Of a stretch of 64,000 nt of DNA, positions 1 to 7,582 are shown piece by piece. The DNA comes from Nocardioides rubriscoriae. Its GTDB lineage: Bacteria; Actinomycetota; Actinomycetes; Propionibacteriales; Nocardioidaceae. A program made the position numbers and the translations under genes. The notes below the pieces were generated by a model. The model was not told the origin of the DNA. It saw nothing but the letters and a program-made list of their open reading frames with translations, and did not search any database. Every line of letters starts with the position of its first letter. Position 1 is the first letter of the stretch. The DNA lies in the NCBI RefSeq assembly GCF_008087085.1, contig NZ_VIYJ01000001.1, positions 248,001-312,000 on the forward strand, given 5' to 3'.

Positions 1-138
1 GTCAGCGGCCCACGTGGCGCTCACGGCGCCGAACGCGTTGCCCTCCGCGGCGTAGCGACGGGCCAGCCCGCGATAGCTCGCGATCCGGCTCGTCGTGTCG
101 GCGTACAGCACCTCGGGCGTGTGGCTGGTGATCGTCAC
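1..138 (-). CDS. N-terminal fragment of an unknown protein
   Basis: Only the first 46 codons are inside the window; the gene continues past the left edge. It starts at a GTG (138) preceded by an AGAGGAAG ribosome-binding site about 8 nt upstream. The visible peptide begins VTITSHTPEVLYADTTSRI and is followed by a basic, probably helical stretch. I recognise no family. A GCCGATAC box at 188-181 on the same strand resembles the -10 elements of the other putative WhiG promoters in this region, but the -35 is poor. Confidence 0.6.
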   Translation of the reverse strand, partial: MTITSHTPEVLYADTTSRIASYRGLARRYAAEGNAFGAVSATWAAD

Positions 139-180
139 CGTGGTTGCTTCCTCTGCTCAGGCGGTCTGCGTCCATGAGGT

Positions 181-188
181 GTATCGGC
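181..188 (-). promoter_or_regulatory. GCCGATAC box, possible sigma-WhiG -10 element
   Basis: GCCGATAC on the minus strand, 43 bases before the GTG of the left-edge gene. The octamer is identical to the -10 boxes at 5550-5543 and 6014-6007. The expected TCAA -35 is absent (TACG at N16), so this is a half-match only. Confidence 0.3.
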
Positions 189-238
189 CCGCGACCTGCG
201 GCGCCGTAGCCTTCCGACCGACCAACTTGGCCTGGCGG

Positions 239-1606
239 CTAGGCGCCCTCGGTCGAGGCCTCACGCAGGCGGGTGTCGGCTGCGGTCACGTGGCCCTGCA
301 GCTCGGTGGTGACGACGGCCAGCCGGTCGGCCTCGGCGCGCAGCCGCTGCTGCTCGGCGGCGACGGCGGCCGCCCGCTCCCGGACCCGCTGGAGGTCGGC
401 GTGGGCCGTCTCGTGGTGTGCCTGCAGCTCGGCCGCAGCCCGTCGTACGGCGCCGGCCCGCTCGCTGGCCCGGTCGTGCTCGAGCTGGGCCCGGGCCAGG
501 GCCTCGCGGGCCGCAGACAGCTCGAGCTCGGCGGCCGCGACCTCCTGAGTCATCTGGTGGGCCACCCGCTCGACGTCGACGGCGGCCGACTCCAGCCGCG
601 GGGTGTCGAGCGCGAGGTCGGCCGCGTGCTGCTGGGCCCGGCCCAGCGCCGCCTGGACGTCGTCGACGGCGACCAGGTGCCGGTCGAGGGCGGCGAGCGC
701 ACGGGCGCGCACGGCCCGCGCGGCGTCGGCCGGCACCGGGCTGGCCACCGGAACCACCGGCGCCACCGGGGTCACAGCGACAGGAGCCGGCACCGGCAGC
801 GGCACAGGACGGACCACCGGCGGCGGCGCCACCGACGTGTACTCCGGGACGGGGTGGGCGCGCAGGACGTGGGCCGGCGCCCCGGGCCGTACGACGATCT
901 CGGCGAGCCGCGCGTTGACCAGGGCGTGCAGGAGGTAGCCGGTCTCGAAGCGGGTGAAGCCGCACTCCCCCGCGACCTCGTCGACGGTGCGCTGGCCGTT
1001 CATCGCGTGCAGCAGCGCCTGGGCCTCGGCCGGGACGCCGACGGGGGCGGCCTCCGGGGGCCCACCGGTGGGCACGGGGTAGCAGACCTCGACGGCGCTG
1101 CCCGCGGCGATCGAGCCCCACAGCAGCTCCCACCGCGCGCGGCGCTTGACCACGGCCTTGAGGACGCTGCTGATCGCGACCGGCGCCATCGTGAACGACG
1201 TCGTGGTCACCCCCGGGACGAAGACCCCCTCGGCGCCGACCCAGGTGGCCATCGCGCCGATGGCCGACAGGGTGATCTCGCGGTGCACCGCGGCCAGCAC
1301 GTCGGCCGCCAGGTCGCCCCGCTCCACCAGCGCGTGGCCGAGGTACGGCGAGTGGGCGTCACCGTCGCAGGCGGCGAGGACGGCGTCGAAGGCCTCGGCG
1401 GTGACCAGGTTGCCCGACCTCAGCCGGTGCCCCACCCGCGGTCGGAACCCGTCGACGTCGACCGCCACCAGGGCGCCGTCGACGAGGTAGACCTGCCCGG
1501 ACCGCACCTCGCCCCGGTCGACGACCTGCAGGCACCCCGTCCCACGGTCACGGGCCCCGCTCAGCAGCCCGGGAACCGTCTCGCCCAGAGGCGCGCTCGT
1601 GGTCAT
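239..1606 (-). CDS. DUF4388/PATAN-like protein with long C-terminal coiled coil
   Basis: 455 aa from an ATG at 1606 with a purine-rich GAGGGCAGGAACG leader; an upstream in-frame ATG at 1729 would run through the divergent promoter region. Residues about 1-225 look like the DUF4388/PATAN fold that actinobacterial regulators carry (short beta stretches such as GQVYLVDGALVAV, then helical segments). About 226-295 is a Pro/Val-rich linker (VAPPPVVRPVPLPVP). About 300-455 is an alanine/glutamate/arginine-rich coiled coil with heptads. There is no signal peptide or membrane segment, so it is probably a cytoplasmic scaffold or signalling partner. The promoter motif TCAA-N16-GTCGATCC lies at 1691-1664, making it a likely WhiG-regulon member. 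The function is not known; the domain call is by eye. Confidence 0.65.
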   Translation of the reverse strand: MTTSAPLGETVPGLLSGARDRGTGCLQVVDRGEVRSGQVYLVDGALVAVDVDGFRPRVGHRLRSGNLVTAEAFDAVLAACDGDAHSPYLGHALVERGDLAADVLAAVHREITLSAIGAMATWVGAEGVFVPGVTTTSFTMAPVAISSVLKAVVKRRARWELLWGSIAAGSAVEVCYPVPTGGPPEAAPVGVPAEAQALLHAMNGQRTVDEVAGECGFTRFETGYLLHALVNARLAEIVVRPGAPAHVLRAHPVPEYTSVAPPPVVRPVPLPVPAPVAVTPVAPVVPVASPVPADAARAVRARALAALDRHLVAVDDVQAALGRAQQHAADLALDTPRLESAAVDVERVAHQMTQEVAAAELELSAAREALARAQLEHDRASERAGAVRRAAAELQAHHETAHADLQRVRERAAAVAAEQQRLRAEADRLAVVTTELQGHVTAADTRLREASTEGA

Positions 1607-1663
1607 CGTTCCTGCCCTCGTTCGATCGTGGGAGCCGGCCTGTCCCGTCGGTCCTCCCCCTAG

Positions 1664-1691
1664 GGATCGACCCGGGGGTGGTCGGTCTTGA
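1664..1691 (-). promoter_or_regulatory. Candidate sigma-WhiG promoter for the DUF4388-like gene
   Basis: Minus strand: TCAA at 1691-1688, 16-nt spacer, GTCGATCC at 1671-1664. This is one base from GCCGATCC used upstream of the cyclase. It lies 58 bases before the ATG at 1606. Known sigma-28/WhiG promoters have TAAA-N15-GCCGATAA; assignment is by resemblance and recurrence. Confidence 0.5.
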
Positions 1692-1740
1692 GTGCTCCGG
1701 CGCGCGGACTTCGACCGGTCTGGACGCACGCCGAAATCGT

Positions 1741-1768
1741 TCCAGCGGCGCGGTCCGCCGGCCGATAC
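1741..1768 (+). promoter_or_regulatory. Candidate sigma-WhiG promoter for the wall hydrolase
   Basis: Plus strand: TCCA at 1741-1744, 16-nt spacer, GCCGATAC at 1761-1768, 40 bases before the GTG at 1809. The -10 is a full match to the local consensus; the -35 has C for A at its third position. It is divergent from the minus-strand candidate at 1691-1664. Confidence 0.42.
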
Positions 1769-1808
1769 CTCTCCTGATCACGACCCGCGCGCCCGCGAAG
1801 GAGACCCC

Positions 1809-4028
1809 GTGCGCCACCGCACCGCCCGCACCCGCCTGCTCGGCGTCGCCACGAGCCTCGCCGTGGCGCTGGCGTGCGCGGCGGCACCGCTGCCAGGGGC
1901 CCGCGCCGACGGCGGGTCGGGTACGGCGGCGGCCGGCGCGGGGGCGTACGACGGCGACCGGTCGGGGGCCGACGAGCTGAGCGCGCTGCGTCGGGAACTC
2001 CGGGGCGCCGACATCTCCACGCTGGCGGCCAAGGCGGCCGAGATCCAGGCGGCGTTCGTGTCGGCGGCCATCGGCTATCGCCAGGCACGCACCGACGCCG
2101 CCGCGGCCCGCGAGGTCGCCGCGGCCAAGAAGGCCGACCTCGACGAGGCGCAGGGCGTGGTCGAGGCGGCCCGCGCGGAGCTGCGGTCCTCGGTGATCTC
2201 GGCCTACACCGAGGGCATGGGGCCGCGGTCGTCGCCCTTGGCGGCGGTGCTGTCGTCGCGCTCGGACTCCCCCAGCGACGCGCTGGCGGCCGGGATGTCG
2301 CTGCAGCTGATGATCTCGTTGGCCCGGGCCAGCGACGCCCGGGCCCAGCAGGTGCTCGACCGGGCCCAGATCCTGGCCGAGGAGGCGGCGCGGGCCGAGG
2401 CGGCCGCGCACGACGCCGAACGCCGGGCCGAGGCGATGCTCACGCAGATCCAGCGCCAGGCCAAGGTGCTCGCCCACGCCTCGCAGCGCGCCGTCGGCGC
2501 GGCGGAGGAGATCGCCGAGGCCCAGCAGGCCGCGCGCGACCGGGCCGCCGCCGAGCAGTGGCAGGCCTACCTGCGCTCGCTGGCCCGCGCCGGGGTCAAG
2601 GCCCCGACCGCCGCGCAGATGCTCGACCCCCGCACCCTGCCCGACCGCTTCGGCCCCCTCGAGCTCGCACCGCCGCCGTCGGCCCCCCGCTCCGCGCGCC
2701 CACGCCAGGTCCGGGGAGTCGCCACGACGAGGTCGGGGCGCTCGACCCTCACCGTCCTGCCCGCCCAGACCATCGCCGTGGTCACGCGCGCGTTCGCGGC
2801 GCTCGGCACGCCGTACGAGGTGGACGCCTCGGGCCCCGACAGCTATGACTGCGGCGGGTTCACCCAGGCCCTGTGGGCCGACGAGGGGTTCCGGCTCGGT
2901 CCGGACCCCGCGGCCCAGCTCGCGGCGAGCATGCCGGTGAGCTACGCGGAGGTGCAGGTCGGCGACCTCGTCTTCACCGGCACCCGCCGCCGCAGCCTGC
3001 AGAACGTCGGCCTCTACGTCGGCGCCGACCTGATGCTCGCGGCCGACGGCCCGACCGCCGCGGTCGCCGTCGTCCCCGTCTCCTCCCCCGTGGCCGTGGC
3101 GCGGGTGACCCTGCCGGCACCGACGCGGCCCGGGCGGCGCGGGGCGCGGCGCGAGCCGGCAGACTCCGCGACCATCCGGTGCGGGCTCGACACCCAGGTC
3201 TCGTCGACGGCCGGCTTCGTCTCGCCGGTTGCCGAGGGTGACTTCACCTTCACCAGCCGCTGGGGCGAGACCGGGCCGCACTGGGCCAGCTATCACACGG
3301 GGCTCGACTTCGCCGCCGCGCCGGGCACCCCGGTGGTGTCGGTGCTGGCCGGCACCGTCGTCTCGGTCGAGGACAGCCCGTGGGCCGGGCCGTTCTACAC
3401 GACCATCGACCACGGTGACGGCGTCACGACCACCTACGCCCACATGGAGCGCTCGGACGTCGACCCCGGCGACGTCGTCGAGCCCGGCCAGCTGATCGGC
3501 GCCGTGGGCGCCTACGGCAACGCCACCGGCCCGCACCTGCACCTCGAGGTCCACGTCGACGGCTACGACGTCGACCCGATGCCCTACCTGCTGGGCACCG
3601 CCGCCACCACCGGCGCCGGGTGGGGCGGCCTGGCCAACGGGATGATCCCGACCAACCTGCTGTGCCCGGTCACGGCCGCGCCCGGGCACCTGCTGCGCTG
3701 CGACGCGGCGCGCGCCCTGGACGTGCTGGCGTCGGCGTACGAGGACGCGCTGGGTGAGCCCTTCTGCGTCACCGACTCCTACCGGACCTACGCCGCCCAG
3801 GTCGCGCTGTTCGCCCGCAAGCCGTCGCTGGCGGCGGTGCCGGGCACGAGCAACCACGGGTGGGCGCTGGCGGTCGACCTGTGCGGCGGCGCCGAGTCGT
3901 TCGGCACCCCCGAGCACGACTGGCTGGTGGCCAACGCGCCGCGCTGGGGCTGGGTCGACCCGACGTGGGCGCGCCCGGGCGGGTCGAAGCCGGAGCCCTG
4001 GCACTGGGAGTTCGGGCAGGTGTCCTGA
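1809..4028 (+). CDS. Secreted multidomain peptidoglycan hydrolase (NlpC/P60-like + M23 + VanY-type)
   Basis: 739 aa from GTG 1809, preceded by AAGGAG. Residues 1-33 are a Sec signal peptide (RLLGVATSLAVALACAAAP, then ARADG). About 45-280 is an Ala/Glu-rich coiled coil, as in RipA/PcsB-type hydrolases. About 318-440 is an NlpC/P60-like domain with the cysteine motif YDCGGF (Cys348); where the family has HxGxY, this protein has QNVGLY, so the catalytic His is Asn399. About 470-600 is an M23 domain with Zn motifs HTGLD (His496, Asp500) and HLH (576-578). About 615-739 is a D-Ala-D-Ala carboxypeptidase (VanY/M15) domain with SNHGWALAVD (His683, Asp690) and WHWEF (His732). The last two domains look active, the first probably not. 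Likely role: remodelling of wall peptide stems and cross-links outside the membrane. Confidence 0.9.
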   Translation: MRHRTARTRLLGVATSLAVALACAAAPLPGARADGGSGTAAAGAGAYDGDRSGADELSALRRELRGADISTLAAKAAEIQAAFVSAAIGYRQARTDAAAAREVAAAKKADLDEAQGVVEAARAELRSSVISAYTEGMGPRSSPLAAVLSSRSDSPSDALAAGMSLQLMISLARASDARAQQVLDRAQILAEEAARAEAAAHDAERRAEAMLTQIQRQAKVLAHASQRAVGAAEEIAEAQQAARDRAAAEQWQAYLRSLARAGVKAPTAAQMLDPRTLPDRFGPLELAPPPSAPRSARPRQVRGVATTRSGRSTLTVLPAQTIAVVTRAFAALGTPYEVDASGPDSYDCGGFTQALWADEGFRLGPDPAAQLAASMPVSYAEVQVGDLVFTGTRRRSLQNVGLYVGADLMLAADGPTAAVAVVPVSSPVAVARVTLPAPTRPGRRGARREPADSATIRCGLDTQVSSTAGFVSPVAEGDFTFTSRWGETGPHWASYHTGLDFAAAPGTPVVSVLAGTVVSVEDSPWAGPFYTTIDHGDGVTTTYAHMERSDVDPGDVVEPGQLIGAVGAYGNATGPHLHLEVHVDGYDVDPMPYLLGTAATTGAGWGGLANGMIPTNLLCPVTAAPGHLLRCDAARALDVLASAYEDALGEPFCVTDSYRTYAAQVALFARKPSLAAVPGTSNHGWALAVDLCGGAESFGTPEHDWLVANAPRWGWVDPTWARPGGSKPEPWHWEFGQVS

Positions 4029-4046
4029 CGGCTCGCCCGGGACGCG

Positions 4047-4730
4047 TCAGACGCGTCGGCCCTCGGCGGTGCGGGGCACGGACGCCTCGTGGACCTGGCA
4101 CGGCGGGCCGGAGTGCTCGATGGTGTCGGGCAGGAAGCCGGGCGACCCGGTGCACCCGCGCACGACCTTGCCCTTGTAGATGCGGCCCACCCCCGCGAAC
4201 GACGACCGCGAGTGGGCGGGGCCCTTGGCGCCGTTCTCGCCGGTCACCGCGACGATGTAGGACGGCTGGATCTTGACCTGCTGCCCGGTGTCGGGGGTCA
4301 GCAGCAGCTCGTAGTGGTGGATCGCGCACCGGCCCAGGAACGTCTGGTCGGCCCCACCGGGCATGCGCACGGTCACGAGTGCGCGGGTGCCGTGGAAGGG
4401 GCCGAGGTCCATCCGCTGGCCGGACGCGACGACGAACGTCGTGGCGAGGTGCCCGGCGTAGCGCCCGTAGCCGTAGCGCACCGGGTAGGACTTGCCGATC
4501 ACCTCGCGCACGGCCTCCTCGGCCGCGGCGAAGTCGACGGCACGGCCGCCGGTGAGCCAGCGCGGCTGGCCGTCGTTGGAGACCACCAGGTCGCCGACCT
4601 CCCACGCGAACGAGTTGGGCTCGGCGGTCACCTTGGCCTCGAAGTGGCTGGTCTCCCACAGCCACACCTCGAGCAGGTCGAGGTCGACGTAGCGCCACGG
4701 GATCGGCGACAGCCCCGCTGAGTCGTTCAC
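4047..4730 (-). CDS. Conserved hypothetical protein, 227 aa
   Basis: Start chosen at GTG 4730 (VNDSAGLSPIPWRYVDL), which has a GGGGGTGAAGG ribosome site; longer in-frame starts give an implausible Arg/Gly-rich extension. The sequence is mostly beta-rich and non-repetitive, with several aromatic and charged residues (VWLWETSHFEAKV, KIQPSYIVAVTGENGAKG) and three cysteines (GRCAIHHYE, RGCTGS and GPPCQV). There is no signal peptide or membrane helix. It is convergent with the wall hydrolase gene (18 bp between stops). I do not recognise the family. Confidence 0.65.
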   Translation of the reverse strand: MNDSAGLSPIPWRYVDLDLLEVWLWETSHFEAKVTAEPNSFAWEVGDLVVSNDGQPRWLTGGRAVDFAAAEEAVREVIGKSYPVRYGYGRYAGHLATTFVVASGQRMDLGPFHGTRALVTVRMPGGADQTFLGRCAIHHYELLLTPDTGQQVKIQPSYIVAVTGENGAKGPAHSRSSFAGVGRIYKGKVVRGCTGSPGFLPDTIEHSGPPCQVHEASVPRTAEGRRV

Positions 4731-4873
4731 GCCTTCACCCCCTGGTCGCTGTGGTCGTCGTCGTCGGACCGCGCGTCGCGCGGCAGTGCGCCCTTTAGTC
4801 TGCCGGACCCCGGCACCCGCGTGGGAGGAACCGCCAGGTCCGAGACGTCGACCGACGGCGACCACGCGCACCG

Positions 4874-4914
4874 ACGACGAGACCCCCACGACCGGGTCGT
4901 GGGGGCCTCGTCGT
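4874..4914 (-). terminator. Strong hairpin, probable terminator of the acidic-protein gene
   Basis: An 18-bp stem (4874-4891 with 4897-4914) has a single mismatch and a 5-nt CCGGG loop. It starts 25 bases downstream of the stop codon of the minus-strand gene at 4939-5457. There is no U-tract, as is common for actinobacterial terminators. Confidence 0.7.
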
Positions 4915-4938
4915 ACGCCGGGCTGCAGGGGCCCGTCG

Positions 4939-5457
4939 TCACGTCCGCGAGATGGGAGGCATGCTCGGGACTCGTCGGGTGGGTACGCCGTGGGTGGGCG
5001 CCGGCAGGACGTCGACGTGGACGTCCGCCTCGGCCTCGGCCTCGACGTCCGTCTCTGCCTCGACCTCTGCCTCGGGCTCGACCTCGGCCTCGGGGTCCTG
5101 GTCGGACCACTCCTGCGCCGACCACTCCTCCTCGGCCCACCCCTGGGTCTCGGACCAGTCGGTCTCGACCTCCACCTCGGACTCCACCTCGACCAGGTCC
5201 ACCTCGGGCTCAGCCTCGAGCTGCGGGGTCCAGGCCTCCACGTGCAGGACGGGCGCCGGCTCCTCGGGCTCCTCGAGCGGCTCGGCCGGGAGCGCCAGGG
5301 CCAGCACCGGCGCGGCCGGGGCAGGGAGCGCCGCGGCCTCGTCGGTCGCGAACGCGTGCGGCGCCGCGCCCGGGACGAAGCCGAGCTCGGCGGCCAGGGA
5401 CGCGAAGATCGCGGGCTCGAGGCTGGGCAGAGGCTGGAGCTGCTGGGCTGTCGACAT
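4939..5457 (-). CDS. Acidic, glutamate/valine-rich repeat protein, 172 aa
   Basis: ATG at 5457 follows a GAGGT ribosome site. The N-terminal about 45 residues are of ordinary composition (QLQPLPSLEPAIFASLAAELGF). Residues about 60-150 are extremely acidic and low in complexity, with alternating E/V/D patterns (EVDLVEVESEVEVETDW, then EAEVEPEAEVEAETDVEAEA) and repeated tryptophan/glutamate units (SAQEWSDQ). It has a short Pro/Arg C-terminus and no export signal or membrane segment. Alternating Glu-hydrophobic residues suggest an extended or beta-like polyanion. A full-match WhiG-type promoter (5570-5543) and a 12-bp tandem repeat with a short leader ORF lie upstream. I do not recognise it. Confidence 0.65.
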   Translation of the reverse strand: MSTAQQLQPLPSLEPAIFASLAAELGFVPGAAPHAFATDEAAALPAPAAPVLALALPAEPLEEPEEPAPVLHVEAWTPQLEAEPEVDLVEVESEVEVETDWSETQGWAEEEWSAQEWSDQDPEAEVEPEAEVEAETDVEAEAEADVHVDVLPAPTHGVPTRRVPSMPPISRT

Positions 5458-5488
5458 CGTGACCTCGGGGGGGTTGTCGGTGCTGTTG

Positions 5489-5527
5489 CTACAGGTCGTG
5501 CTGCAGGTCGTGCATCGGGTCGTGCAT
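5489..5527 (-). CDS. Short leader ORF (MHDPMHDLQHDL) inside the tandem repeat
   Basis: Twelve codons and a TAG, made almost entirely of the 12-bp repeat, so the peptide itself repeats (HDP/HDL/HDL). The ATG lies about 8 nt after the start point predicted by the promoter at 5570-5543, so it would be nearly leaderless. It ends 31 nt before the acidic-protein ATG. It could be a chance ORF. Confidence 0.25.
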   Translation of the reverse strand: MHDPMHDLQHDL

Positions 5528-5539
5528 CGGGTACTGCTG
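5492..5539. repeat. Four 12-bp tandem repeats in the acidic-protein leader
   Basis: Units at 5492-5503, 5504-5515, 5516-5527 and 5528-5539 read CAGGTCGTGCTG, CAGGTCGTGCAT, CGGGTCGTGCAT and CGGGTACTGCTG on the plus strand. They lie between the candidate -10 (5543-5550) and the start codon (5457), so in the transcribed leader. Confidence 0.75.
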
Positions 5540-5542
5540 GAG

Positions 5543-5570
5543 GTATCGGCTCCCAGCGACGCCGGGTTGA
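5543..5570 (-). promoter_or_regulatory. Candidate sigma-WhiG promoter (best match) for the acidic-protein gene
   Basis: Minus strand: TCAA at 5570-5567, exactly 16 nt, then GCCGATAC at 5550-5543. This is the closest match in the window to the FliA/WhiG consensus (TAAA-N15-GCCGATAA). The inferred start point is near 5536, leaving a leader of about 80 nt. Confidence 0.6.
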
Positions 5571-5588
5571 GGCCGGGGCGTCGACGAC

Positions 5589-5999
5589 TCAGGCGTGGGC
5601 GGCGTACGGCGGCCATGGGTCGTGCGGCGCGTCGAGCGCGTCGCACCACTGCGACGCGGTGGCGCCCTGCATCAGCGCCGCCACGTCGGGGGCGATCGCC
5701 GCACCGGTCTCGGGGTCGATGCCGAGCTCGACGGCGACGAGGTCGGCGCACGGGGCCGGCTCGTCCTGCCAGGTGTGGTCGGGGTCCAGGAGGGGATCGC
5801 GCCGGGCGACGGGCTGCCGGGGCCGGACCGGTACGACGGGTCCGGCCGGCAGCGACGCCTCCGGGGTCCGGGCAGCCGCGCCGGACACGTCAGCAGTCCG
5901 GGCGGCCAGGAGCGGCCCGAAGTAGGCGTCCCGGCGGGCGTCCGCGGCGGCCTCGGCGGCAGCGAGCCGCTCGGCACGTCGCCCACGGAGCCTTCTCAT
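5589..5999 (-). CDS. Hypothetical protein, 136 aa
   Basis: ATG at 5999. The N-terminus is a basic Arg/Ala helix (MRRLRGRRAERLAAAEAAADARRD), followed by a Pro/Val linker (PAGPVVPVRPRQPVARRD). The C-terminal about 60 residues are acidic and contain DPDHTWQDEP, VELGIDPETG and two cysteines. There is no ribosome site; the promoter motif TCAG-N15-GCCGATAC ends 7 nt before the ATG, so the transcript would be leaderless. It lies 131 bp upstream of the acidic-protein gene on the same strand. I do not recognise the family. Confidence 0.55.
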   Translation of the reverse strand: MRRLRGRRAERLAAAEAAADARRDAYFGPLLAARTADVSGAAARTPEASLPAGPVVPVRPRQPVARRDPLLDPDHTWQDEPAPCADLVAVELGIDPETGAAIAPDVAALMQGATASQWCDALDAPHDPWPPYAAHA

Positions 6000-6006
6000 G
6001 ACGAAG

Positions 6007-6033
6007 GTATCGGCACGACCGGGCCGCACCTGA
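6007..6033 (-). promoter_or_regulatory. Candidate sigma-WhiG promoter, leaderless, for the 136-aa protein
   Basis: Minus strand: TCAG at 6033-6030, 15 nt, GCCGATAC at 6014-6007. The -10 octamer is identical to the one at 5550-5543; the -35 differs by one base and the spacer by one nt. The expected start point coincides with the ATG at 5999. Confidence 0.45.
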
Positions 6034-6147
6034 GGGATCGGCCGTGCGAGAAACGACGCGCCGGTCGGGTCGGCCGACCGCGACCGCCGGGCCGCCTCGG
6101 GTCGTATCCTGACCCGGCCACGCCACGCCCAGCAGGGAAGTTGACCC

Positions 6148-6705
6148 ATGCTCCTCACCAACCTCGCGCTCTTCGCCGCGATCGGGCTGGCCGTCGCCGC
6201 GAGTGCCGCCTACATCGTCCATCGGGTGCGCAGGGTCAGCCGCGAGGCCCGCGCGCGTGAGCAGCGACGGGCCGCCGCGCTGCTGGCCGAGGTCGGCGCC
6301 GCGCCGCCTACGGCGGTCCCGGTCCTCCCGGTGCGCCCGATGCGCCCCGTGCGTCCCGTCGGTGCTGTGGATCCCGTGGGTCCCGTGGGCGCCGAGCCTG
6401 CGGCGGGGCGCCTCGACGACGCCCTCAGCTCGTTCTTCGGTGCCCCTGCCGTGGCCCCGACCGTCGTACCCCCTGCGACGCCTGCCGCGCCCGCCGCCGA
6501 CGGCTCGGCCCTCACGGCCTGCGCCCGCGACCTCGCGGACCGGTTGCGCGAGGCGGCCGACCGCATCGACGAGATCGCGGCCCGCGCGACCGGGACCACC
6601 GAGGAGCGGTCGGAGTCGATCGTGTCGGTGGCCACCGAGGCGACCTCGCCCGCTGCGTTGCGGCCGGTGATCAGGGCCGGTCTGCCGACGTCCGGCCCCG
6701 GCTGA
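6148..6705 (+). CDS. Membrane-anchored protein with helical C-terminus, 185 aa
   Basis: ATG 6148 after a GGGAAG ribosome site. Residues 3-24 form one membrane helix (LTNLALFAAIGLAVAASAAYIV) followed by a basic HRVRRVSREARAREQRR stretch, so it is a type I/III single-pass protein with a cytoplasmic tail. Residues about 50-85 are a Val/Pro repeat (VRPMRPVRPVGAVDPVGPVG). About 125-155 is an amphipathic helix (CARDLADRLREAADRIDEIAARA). No enzyme motif is seen. It is divergent from the 136-aa gene. The function is unknown. Confidence 0.6.
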   Translation: MLLTNLALFAAIGLAVAASAAYIVHRVRRVSREARAREQRRAAALLAEVGAAPPTAVPVLPVRPMRPVRPVGAVDPVGPVGAEPAAGRLDDALSSFFGAPAVAPTVVPPATPAAPAADGSALTACARDLADRLREAADRIDEIAARATGTTEERSESIVSVATEATSPAALRPVIRAGLPTSGPG

Positions 6706-6724
6706 GCCGAGGCTGCGGTCGAGC

Positions 6725-6765
6725 GGTCTCGTGACGGTTGCCAGGGCAACCTCCTCGACCACCGT
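6725..6765. repeat. Copy of the GGTCTCGNGACGG...CCTCCTCGACCACCG intergenic repeat
   Basis: A degenerate copy of the palindromic element seen again at 18021-18060 and, inverted, at 36741-36788. It lies between convergent genes (6705 and 6776) and could fold in either transcript. Confidence 0.6.
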
Positions 6766-6775
6766 GCGCGCGGGG

Positions 6776-7510
6776 CTAGGAGCTCAGGGCGTGGGCGAGG
6801 CCCTGGCGCAGGGAGGCGGTGGCCCGGCTGCGCAGCTGGCTGACGCGCGACTCCGTCACCGACAGGACCTGACCGATCTCCCCCAGGGTGAGGCCCTCGA
6901 AGAAGTAGAGGGCGATGACGATCTGGTCGCGCTCGGGCAGGGTCTTGAGCGCGTCGAGGAGCGCCTGGCGGGTGTCGGCGTCCTCGAGGGCGGCGTCGAC
7001 GGCCGGGGCCAGGTCGTCGAGCGCGGCGACCTCGTCGTCCTCGACCGTCGAGACCGAGGTGGGCCGCTCACGCAGGTCGCGCAGGGCCTGGGTCGTCAGG
7101 TCGAGCTCGGCGGCGAGCTCGGCGTCGCTGGGCGCCCGGCCCAGGCGGACCTGCAGCGCCTCACGGGCCTTCTCGACGTCGCGCAGCTTGCTGCGCACCG
7201 AGCGCGGCACCCAGTCCGCGGCCCGGATGCTGTCGATGATCGCCCCGCGGATGCGCGGCACGGCGTAGGTCTGGAACGCCCAGCCCCGGTCGGGCTCGAA
7301 CCGCTCGATCGCGTCCATCAGGCCGATGACGCCCTCGGAGACGAGGTCGGCGGAGTCGACGCTCTGCGGCAGCCCGCTGCGCACGCGGCCGGCGACGTAC
7401 TTGACCAGCGGGGAGTACTGCAGCACCAGCTGGTTGCGCAGCTCGGGCGAGCCGGTCTCCTTGTAGCGGCGCCACAAGAAGTCCACCTCGTCGGCGCCTA
7501 CCGTCGTCAC
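6776..7510 (-). CDS. whiG: FliA/WhiG-family RNA polymerase sigma factor
   Basis: 244 aa, a typical length for group 3 sigma factors of the FliA/WhiG type. Region 2 is at about 20-90 (DLVSEGVIGLMDAIERFEP, DRGWAFQTYAVPRIRGAI), region 3 at about 100-150 (VRSKLRDVEKAREALQ, GRAPSDAELAAELDL) and region 4 at about 185-240 (LPERDQIVIALYFFEG, TLGEIGQVLSVTESRVSQL). GTG 7510 has no good ribosome site but a TAGGGT box ends 7 nt upstream, suggesting a leaderless housekeeping transcript. A second, WhiG-type promoter lies at 7649-7622, so it may be autoregulated. The RsiG-like gene lies immediately upstream on the same strand. In Streptomyces WhiG drives sporulation; in Rubrobacter the orthologue is linked to type IV pili; elsewhere FliA drives motility. 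The symbol is family-level. Confidence 0.92.
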   Translation of the reverse strand: MTTVGADEVDFLWRRYKETGSPELRNQLVLQYSPLVKYVAGRVRSGLPQSVDSADLVSEGVIGLMDAIERFEPDRGWAFQTYAVPRIRGAIIDSIRAADWVPRSVRSKLRDVEKAREALQVRLGRAPSDAELAAELDLTTQALRDLRERPTSVSTVEDDEVAALDDLAPAVDAALEDADTRQALLDALKTLPERDQIVIALYFFEGLTLGEIGQVLSVTESRVSQLRSRATASLRQGLAHALSS

Positions 7511-7582
7511 AAGGCGAACCCTAGCGAAACGTCACGGACCGCGGGCCGGGAACGGCGCCGCCGGTGCCACGTCGTGCTGAGA

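Noticed and set aside
95..1663. Long plus-strand open frame opposite the DUF4388-like gene
   Set aside because: Arg/Gly/His-rich, low-complexity translation typical of the antisense frame of a GC-rich gene, with no motif; the minus-strand gene has structured domains and a ribosome site.
1607..1808. A c-di-AMP (ydaO) riboswitch before the wall hydrolase, as seen for many actinobacterial wall hydrolases
   Set aside because: The region lacks the conserved ydaO core sequences and is shared with two opposed promoter-like sites.
4795..4803. TAAAGGGCG on the minus strand upstream of the 227-aa gene as a sigma-28 -35 box
   Set aside because: No CCGAT-like -10 at 14-17 nt downstream.
7532..7570. 12-codon GTG ORF in the whiG leader (minus strand)
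   Set aside because: No ribosome site, no overlap with whiG and ordinary Pro/Ala-rich chance composition.
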